DNA from: Dyadobacter sp. CY347
Lineage (GTDB): Bacteria > Bacteroidota > Bacteroidia > Cytophagales > Spirosomataceae
Length of the DNA stretch: 64,000 nucleotides
Direction: 5' to 3'
Assembly: GCF_021502655.1 (NCBI RefSeq)
Contig: NZ_JAKFFT010000002.1
Coordinates: 496,001-560,000 of the forward strand
The position numbers and the translations under genes were made by a program. This document shows, piece by piece, positions 59,059 to 64,000 of this stretch. How positions within the stretch are numbered: the first letter of the stretch is position 1; each line of letters opens with the position of its first letter. The notes below the pieces were generated by a model that saw only the letters and a program-made list of their open reading frames with translations, was not told the origin of the DNA and made no database searches.

Positions 59059-59342
59059 TTTTTAATTCTTGTCGTATTTGAAATGGCAGCAGGTTTTGCG
59101 GCCTTGCATGTTTCCACCGTCATCGCGCGGACCATCGCTTCCTTCATCGGCACCATTTTCGTTCCGAATTTGGTCCTTACTTTTTTGAACCAGTCTTCAA
59201 AGATCTCGTTGGCCAGCTCGTGGTAAACGACCACAATTTGGTAGGATAATTTGGCAGAAGCAAATAAGTTGAGCATTTCCCAGTTGCTTTCAGACAGAAA
59301 TTTAACGTGTATTAAGATAATGTTTGCTCCGGTTTCAGGCAT
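59055..59342 (-). CDS. Truncated LpxL-like acyltransferase paralogue
   Basis: About 95 residues that align with the middle of the upstream acyltransferase. ANIILIHVKFLSESNWEMLNLF matches NTNIIFLMGHRGNWELANLF, and VVVYHELANE...DWFKKVRTKFGTKMVPM matches VVVYRPLQNE...QWFLDMRTRFGAKLVPM. The catalytic His-x4-Glu (GHRGNWE) is disrupted, so it should be inactive. It overlaps both neighbours (31 bases with lpxL, 4 with GT9), and its frame is open and translation-coupled, so it may be an expressed remnant or a small partner protein rather than dead sequence. Confidence 0.65.
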   Translation of the reverse strand: MPETGANIILIHVKFLSESNWEMLNLFASAKLSYQIVVVYHELANEIFEDWFKKVRTKFGTKMVPMKEAMVRAMTVETCKAAKPAAISNTTRIKK

Positions 59343-60211
59343 TCGGGTCGCCGGTGTTTCCAGCGTCTGTGGCTCCAAAGCCAGTTGTGAGGCTGTTTTT
59401 TAATATCCTCTTCTAAGATGCACAGCTGTCTTTTGAGAATTGCATTATTCTCGACTTCTTTGGGGCAGTCTGTGATCGTAGAAATGGCAACCTGATAGTA
59501 GCCGCGCTTATGGGGCACTTTGCTGAAATCGGCGTATAAAACAGTGAGATTATAGCGGCGGGCAATGGTTTCAACACCTCGAAAAACACCTGTGTCCTGG
59601 TGCAAAAATTCAGTCCAGAACGCAGTTTTGGGATTGGGAGACTGGTCATTGGCCAGCACGACCACGTAAGGCTTGTCTCTTGGTTTTTGTAATTCTTTGA
59701 AAATGTTGTCCATAGGCACCAGCTTGGCGCCAAATCGCGTCCTCATATCCAGGAACCATTGATCGGAAGCCTCGTTTTGCAGCGGACGATAAACGACAAT
59801 GCATTCATGCTTAAAGCAGAGCGAGGAAAACAGGTTAGCAAGCTCCCAGTTGCCCCTGTGCCCCATCAAAAATATAATGTTGGTGTTATTCTCATAAAAC
59901 TTATCCATAATGCTGATATCACCCTGCAAGCGCTCCCGCACGCATTCCGGGCTCGCAGTGCGGAATTTGATGGTTTCAACGATGAGATCTGTAAAGTGGA
60001 GTTCAAATTCCTTCGCAATGCGGGAAAGTTCTGCTTCCGTTTTATCAGGAAAGCTGTTTCTGAGATTCTGACGGATCACCTGGCGGCGATAACCTCCGAC
60101 ACTGAAAATGGACCAGCGCAAAAAATCGGAAATCCTGAAAGCATTTTTCCAGGATAGCGATGCAATTTGGTTTAGAATTAAAAAAAGAAACTTTGAAACT
60201 ATTGGCTGCAT
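59312..60211 (-). CDS. Lysophospholipid/lipid A acyltransferase (LpxL/HtrB-like)
   Basis: A 299-residue membrane-associated acyltransferase of the lipid A late-acyltransferase family. The catalytic His-x4-Glu is in LMGHRGNWELANLF (~117), NDQSPNPK (~180) resembles the RDQ segment, and the C-terminal NWLWSHRRWKHRRP is the family's final motif. It likely adds a secondary acyl chain to lipid A. It heads a leftward envelope run: this gene, the truncated paralogue, GT9 and aguB. Confidence 0.9.
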   Translation of the reverse strand: MQPIVSKFLFLILNQIASLSWKNAFRISDFLRWSIFSVGGYRRQVIRQNLRNSFPDKTEAELSRIAKEFELHFTDLIVETIKFRTASPECVRERLQGDISIMDKFYENNTNIIFLMGHRGNWELANLFSSLCFKHECIVVYRPLQNEASDQWFLDMRTRFGAKLVPMDNIFKELQKPRDKPYVVVLANDQSPNPKTAFWTEFLHQDTGVFRGVETIARRYNLTVLYADFSKVPHKRGYYQVAISTITDCPKEVENNAILKRQLCILEEDIKKQPHNWLWSHRRWKHRRPECLKPEQTLS

Positions 60212-60319
60212 CCAAACATTTTTTGCAATAATACGTATATATTATATCTATACGAAATTCTGTTTTTTGTAAGTGTAATTTCTTAAATTCACTGTTTCAA
60301 TCTGCTAAATAACGACATC

Positions 60320-60658
60320 TTGGAAGGAATATTTGACATCAAGAACGATCGGCGCCTGAGCATGTATTTATACAGAATGGGCTTTGGCATGTGGCTGATG
60401 TATCTCGTTCTGGGTGCGCCTGCATTGCATACGTTCAAGCATTACCGCCAGGATTGTGGCTTATTGTCGTTTGTATTGATGATTTTTGGATTTACTGCTT
60501 CCATGGTGTACGATTACTTTCATTACCATGATCAATACGAAATGAAGAAGAAGTGGCTCTTTGTCAGCTACGTTGTATTGGCGGGAATTATCTATTTCCT
60601 GGAATTTCGGGAAAAAGGTCGGGTAATCGACTTCCACTGGATGCTGAGCCTGCTCTAA
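60320..60658 (+). CDS. Small membrane protein, uncharacterised
   Basis: A protein of up to 112 residues with three predicted membrane helices (MGFGMWLMYLVLGAPAL, LLSFVLMIFGFTASMVY, WLFVSYVVLAGIIYFLEF). No known domain was recognised. The start is uncertain: TTG 60320 or ATG 60362. It is alone on the plus strand, divergent from the acyltransferase, and its stop overlaps the cobA stop by 4 bases. Confidence 0.65.
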   Translation: MEGIFDIKNDRRLSMYLYRMGFGMWLMYLVLGAPALHTFKHYRQDCGLLSFVLMIFGFTASMVYDYFHYHDQYEMKKKWLFVSYVVLAGIIYFLEFREKGRVIDFHWMLSLL

Positions 60659-61428
60659 TTTACTTCACTCGCAACAGATCTTCCCTGTTGGATCAATGTT
60701 TCAATTTGCTCGTAATTCAGATCCGGTAACGCGGCAACTTTGCCAATTACGATAATCGCCGGAGAAGCAATTTCGCTCACCTGGGCCAATGCAGCAATGT
60801 TACTGATCTTTCCAGTAACCACTTTCTGATTTTCCAATGTTCCGTTCTGAATGATGGAAATGGATTCGTCGAGTTTGTCCAGTGCCGCGTAAATGTCAAC
60901 AATTTCCTGCAACTTATGCAAGCCCATTAAGATTACAACTGTCGCTGTTGATTGCGCTGCTAAAAGCAGATCATTGGAAAGCGCATGATTCTTTGTCGTG
61001 CCTGTAATGACCCAAAAACTCTCACTTAAACCTCTTGAAGTCAAGGGAATGCCAGCTAATGCAGGAGCTGCATGGCTGCTTGATATGCCAGGGATAATCT
61101 CCGATTCAATGCCATGTTGTGCAGCATAAAGAATCTCTTCATAACCCCTGCCGAAAATAAAAGAATCGCCGCCTTTCAAGCGAACAACTTCGCCATAAAT
61201 GCGTGCGTTTTCGACGATTAATGCGTTAATGTCATCTTGCGCGCAGCTGGTTTTACCAAAGCGCTTGCCAACAAGAATTTTGACGCAATTTTCGGGGCAA
61301 TAATCAAGAAGTGAAGAGTGGGCGAGGGAGTCGTAAAGGACGACTTTTGCGGATTGCAACGCTTTAACTCCTTTCAAGGTGATCAGGTCAGGATCGCCCG
61401 GCCCGGCACCGATGAGTGTAAGTTTCAT
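60655..61428 (-). CDS. cobA: Uroporphyrinogen-III C-methyltransferase
   Basis: Methylates uroporphyrinogen III at C2 and C7 with S-adenosylmethionine to precorrin-2, the route to siroheme. The 257-residue protein has the SUMT motifs: LIGAGPGDPDLITLKG at the start, VRLKGGDSFIFGRGYEE, IIPGISSSHAAPALAGIPLTSRG and VILMGLHKL. ATG 61428 (MKLTLIGAG) is preferred over 61452. It lies 81 bases after the sulfite reductase stop on the same strand and probably supplies that enzyme's siroheme. The dehydrogenase/chelatase partner is not in the window. Confidence 0.94.
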   Translation of the reverse strand: MKLTLIGAGPGDPDLITLKGVKALQSAKVVLYDSLAHSSLLDYCPENCVKILVGKRFGKTSCAQDDINALIVENARIYGEVVRLKGGDSFIFGRGYEEILYAAQHGIESEIIPGISSSHAAPALAGIPLTSRGLSESFWVITGTTKNHALSNDLLLAAQSTATVVILMGLHKLQEIVDIYAALDKLDESISIIQNGTLENQKVVTGKISNIAALAQVSEIASPAIIVIGKVAALPDLNYEQIETLIQQGRSVASEVN

Positions 61429-61508
61429 ATCTTTTATGACTTCGGCAGTCATTTGTTAGCGATCAAATATGAATTCAAAAGCCAACAAATGACGGCTGAA
61501 AAGCCATT

Positions 61509-63737
61509 TTAACTATCTTTTCCGAATGACAATTCTTGCAAAGCCGGCTCGCCGGTTTCCACCAATTGTGATTCACGTGTATTGCGGACAAAATTCAAAA
61601 ACTGCTCGGCGGTGTTCAGGAAGTAAGTTGCGAATTCCTGCGTCGGCTCGAAATGATTGATGCTGAACGCCAGTGAACGGAAAGGCGCTTCTGACTTGTC
61701 TTCGCGCGTGAATTCAGCAGGTGTTTCATATTTAAACTCCTGACCGAAGTTCGCTTCAAAGTCATTTACGATGCCATACTGCGTGTTCAATGTCACGTCT
61801 TTGGTCATTAACAAACCTTTTGCGCCCGTAATCAATACATTATAAGCATGATAAATCGCATCCGCCCAAACACCCGATTCGTAGTTTTCTTTGGCAAGAT
61901 TCAATTTTTCCTGTCCTTCTGTGATGGTCGTAGCCACAAGGTCAACGAGCACACTCGCACATTCTCCAACCCCGATCTCGGTTTTGAACAACTCGTCGTG
62001 GTCCCAATCGCGGTAATCGTCGTCTTGCAAAGTGGTTAAGTCTGCAATCGGTTTCAGCAATTGGAAGAAGTAATTTTTAGTCTGACGCTGATAATATTGG
62101 TTAAAATATTCGCCATCATATGCATTGGCTTCAAAATCATTAAAAATTGTGCGTAGAGCCTCAGGACCGCGTTTGGTCGGAACTTTGATCACTTTATCAC
62201 CAATCAAACCAACACCGTCGCCTGTAAAACCACCGCCTAGTAAAACCTGCAATGCAGGCAAAACCAGCTTGCCGTTTTTGATAGAGCTTCCGTGGAAACC
62301 AATGTTGGACGCATTATGCTGGCCGCAGCCATTCATACATCCACTTATTTTGATCTTAATGTCTTGATTGTAAATCATTTCAGGGAATTCATCGCGCATC
62401 ACATCTTCAAGCACGCGTGTGATTCCATAGCTGCTTGAAATGGCCAAGTTACAAGTGTCTGTTCCCGGGCAAGTTGTAATGTCCATCGTGCTGTCAAAAC
62501 CAGGGGCTGCAAGGCCCAATTTTGCCAATTCGTGATAAATCGCAACCAAGTCTTCACCTTTCACAAAACGAAGCACGTAACCTTGATTCACAGTTACACG
62601 AATATCATCCGCAGCATATTGGCGAACCACATCAGCAAGCTGGCGAGCCGTGTCCGAGTGCATATCTCCTAAAAGAACACGCAACTGAACTGCATACCAG
62701 CCTTTTTGTTTTTGTTCAAATGTGTTGGTTCTCAGCCATTTTGTGAAAATATCCAGCTTATCTGCTGCAATGCTTTGTGAAGCAATGTTCAGGATTTCAG
62801 CTTCTGTCAAAGCAGGACGAGCTGCGTAGCTGACAGATTCAATTTCCTTCGTTCCAAACAGGTCCTCAGGAATTGTGAAAACTTTGTTTTTAACTGCAAC
62901 ACGTTGTTCTTCCACTCTTGCCATCATTTCTTCAAGACCAATATCGGCCAAAAGAAACTTCATACGCGCCTTATGGCGACGAACGCGCTCTCCGTAACGG
63001 TCAAAAACGCGAAGCAATGCTTCAATGAAAGGAATAACTTTATCCTCTTCAAGGAATTCAAATGCAGTTTGAGCCGAAAAAGGCTGCGCGCCCAATCCTC
63101 CACCAATCAGCACTTTAAAACCTTTAACCGTTTCACCAGCTTCATTCACGCCCATTTTGGCAATCAGACCCACGTCGTGGATGAATGCCAAAGCCGAATC
63201 TTTTTCAGAAGAAGAAACCGCGATTTTAAACTTCCGTCCCATATCCTGATTGATCGGGTTGCGGAGGAAATAGCTGAATATGGAATGCGTAATCGGCGTT
63301 ACATCAAATGGTTCGTCCGGGTCAATTCCAGCAATGGAAGAAGCCGTTACGTTACGAATGGTGTTACCGCAGGCTTCTTTTAATGTAATGCCTGCATCTT
63401 CCAGGTCAGCCCAAAGCTGCGGTGAATCGGAAAGCTTTACAAAGTGCAATTGAATGTCCTGGCGCGTGGTCGCGTGCAGGTTACCCGTTGCGAATTTGTC
63501 GGAAGTATCCGCGATCCTGACAAGCTGGTCCGCCGTAATGCGACCGTAAGGCAGCTTGATGCGGATCATTTGAACGCCTGGCTGGCGCTGGCCATAGACT
63601 CCGCGGGTAAGCCTGAACTTACGGAATGCTTCCTCGGGTGTTTCGCCCGTGTTAAATGCATTGATTTTTTGGTTCAAATCAATGATATCGCGCTTCGCAA
63701 CGGCGGATACTTTATCAGAAATCAATATTTCGCTCAT
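61509..63737 (-). CDS. Nitrite/sulfite reductase hemoprotein with C-terminal HEPN domain
   Basis: A siroheme and 4Fe-4S enzyme reducing sulfite to sulfide (or nitrite to ammonia). Ferrodoxin-like domain repeats open with QRQPGVQMIRIKLPYGR and HATTRQDIQLHFV. The cluster Cys are in TTCPGTDTC (~422-429) and SGCMNGCGQH (~466-470). The last ~130 residues are a helical HEPN-type extension (AIYHAYNVLITGAKGLL), a Bacteroidota fusion. Its place between cysN and the siroheme gene cobA favours sulfite. ATG 63737 is chosen, 14 bases after the cysN stop. Confidence 0.92.
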   Translation of the reverse strand: MSEILISDKVSAVAKRDIIDLNQKINAFNTGETPEEAFRKFRLTRGVYGQRQPGVQMIRIKLPYGRITADQLVRIADTSDKFATGNLHATTRQDIQLHFVKLSDSPQLWADLEDAGITLKEACGNTIRNVTASSIAGIDPDEPFDVTPITHSIFSYFLRNPINQDMGRKFKIAVSSSEKDSALAFIHDVGLIAKMGVNEAGETVKGFKVLIGGGLGAQPFSAQTAFEFLEEDKVIPFIEALLRVFDRYGERVRRHKARMKFLLADIGLEEMMARVEEQRVAVKNKVFTIPEDLFGTKEIESVSYAARPALTEAEILNIASQSIAADKLDIFTKWLRTNTFEQKQKGWYAVQLRVLLGDMHSDTARQLADVVRQYAADDIRVTVNQGYVLRFVKGEDLVAIYHELAKLGLAAPGFDSTMDITTCPGTDTCNLAISSSYGITRVLEDVMRDEFPEMIYNQDIKIKISGCMNGCGQHNASNIGFHGSSIKNGKLVLPALQVLLGGGFTGDGVGLIGDKVIKVPTKRGPEALRTIFNDFEANAYDGEYFNQYYQRQTKNYFFQLLKPIADLTTLQDDDYRDWDHDELFKTEIGVGECASVLVDLVATTITEGQEKLNLAKENYESGVWADAIYHAYNVLITGAKGLLMTKDVTLNTQYGIVNDFEANFGQEFKYETPAEFTREDKSEAPFRSLAFSINHFEPTQEFATYFLNTAEQFLNFVRNTRESQLVETGEPALQELSFGKDS

Positions 63738-63751
63738 GGTGATAATTTCTT

Positions 63752-64000
63752 TTATTCGATCATGCAAGCTCCTACGGTCACATTTGACGTTTCGTCGATC
63801 AGGATCGCTGCGCCATTCGCGCGGTTTTGCTGATAAGGATCGTAGGCGATTGGCTGGGCTGTTCTGAGTACAATTCTGGCAACATCATTCAGTTTCAGGC
63901 TTTCCACTTCGTCCAGCTTTTCGTATGAATTAATGTCAATTTGGTATTCAATATCACGGATAGAACATCTTGAACGGGCTGTTCCGTGCTGCAATACATA
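63752..64000 (-). CDS. cysN: Sulfate adenylyltransferase subunit 1, C-terminal part (runs off right edge)
   Basis: The visible ~82 codons are the C-terminal barrel of CysN, the GTPase subunit that drives ATP sulfurylase: DIEYQIDINSYEK, LKLNDVARIVLRTAQPIAYDPY and NGAAILIDETSNVTVGACMI are typical of EF-Tu-like domain 3. The frame is open to the window edge. It is probably preceded by cysD outside the window. It is cotranscribed with the sulfite reductase gene and cobA, forming a sulfate-to-sulfide unit. Confidence 0.88.
   Translation of the reverse strand, partial: YVLQHGTARSRCSIRDIEYQIDINSYEKLDEVESLKLNDVARIVLRTAQPIAYDPYQQNRANGAAILIDETSNVTVGACMIE

Noticed and set aside
1..64000. CRISPR array, prophage, integrase or insertion sequence
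   Set aside because: No regularly spaced direct repeats, and no transposase, integrase or phage structural proteins were seen on either strand.

Overview
The window looks like chromosome of a Bacteroidota bacterium of the order Cytophagales. The gene content and protein style resemble Dyadobacter and its relatives; the genus is an inference, not a measurement. The evidence is a SusC/SusD outer-membrane pair, two secreted proteins with type IX secretion (T9SS) sorting domains, GWxTD and DUF5686 proteins, a sulfite reductase with a C-terminal HEPN domain, and promoters of the Bacteroidota form TTG-N19..22-TANNTTTG. No rRNA, tRNA, CRISPR array, prophage or complete transposon was recognised. Both ends cut a gene: trehalase on the left and cysN on the right.

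Left part (1-11.1 kb). A GH37 trehalase and an M28 peptidase run leftward. A SAM-I riboswitch precedes metX, and a strong bidirectional terminator separates metX from a secreted glycerophosphodiesterase. A leftward cluster mobA-fdhD-(DUF7009-like)-ydeP-like encodes molybdenum-cofactor maturation plus a formate-dehydrogenase-like oxidoreductase. It is divergent from a glutathione-independent formaldehyde dehydrogenase, which suggests a C1 oxidation locus. A protein with kinase-like motifs follows.

Middle left (11.2-32.7 kb). Two adjacent secreted L-domain/leucine-rich proteins share almost identical C-terminal anchors. Next come mnmA, a solitary possible toxin module, and a leftward group pyrB / dienoyl-CoA-reductase-like SDR / GWxTD lipoprotein / rlmB. 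Then come a GreA-like protein, a YebC regulator, ElaA, a likely free-standing small RNA, YbjQ, a nitroreductase with an orphan ABC ATPase, a DUF5686/SanA pair, parC (ending in a clamp-binding-like peptide) and a Nudix CoA pyrophosphatase.

Middle right (32.7-46.7 kb). Three small gene pairs look like toxin-antitoxin modules: DUF4160/DUF2442, HicAB and RelE-like. Among them lie an FAD dehydrogenase, a Tat-exported TIM-barrel protein, a glutaryl-CoA-dehydrogenase-like enzyme, a sterol desaturase-family protein, an ScfR/RamB-type XRE regulator with a palindrome near its own promoter, a porin, leuS and a GH25 lysozyme.

Right part (46.7-64 kb). Two REP-like palindromic repeats sit in intergenic gaps. 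The polyamine enzymes agmatine deiminase and N-carbamoylputrescine amidase (agmatine to putrescine) lie about 9 kb apart. Between them are a Hint-like secreted protein, an AEC transporter, a Tat-targeted aminotransferase and a SusC-SusD-lipoprotein operon whose roughly 410-nt leader is full of hairpins and ends in a terminator-like stem. An LpxL-type acyltransferase, a truncated paralogue and a GT9 glycosyltransferase form an envelope operon. A sulfate-assimilation set (cysN, sulfite reductase, siroheme-forming cobA) closes the window.
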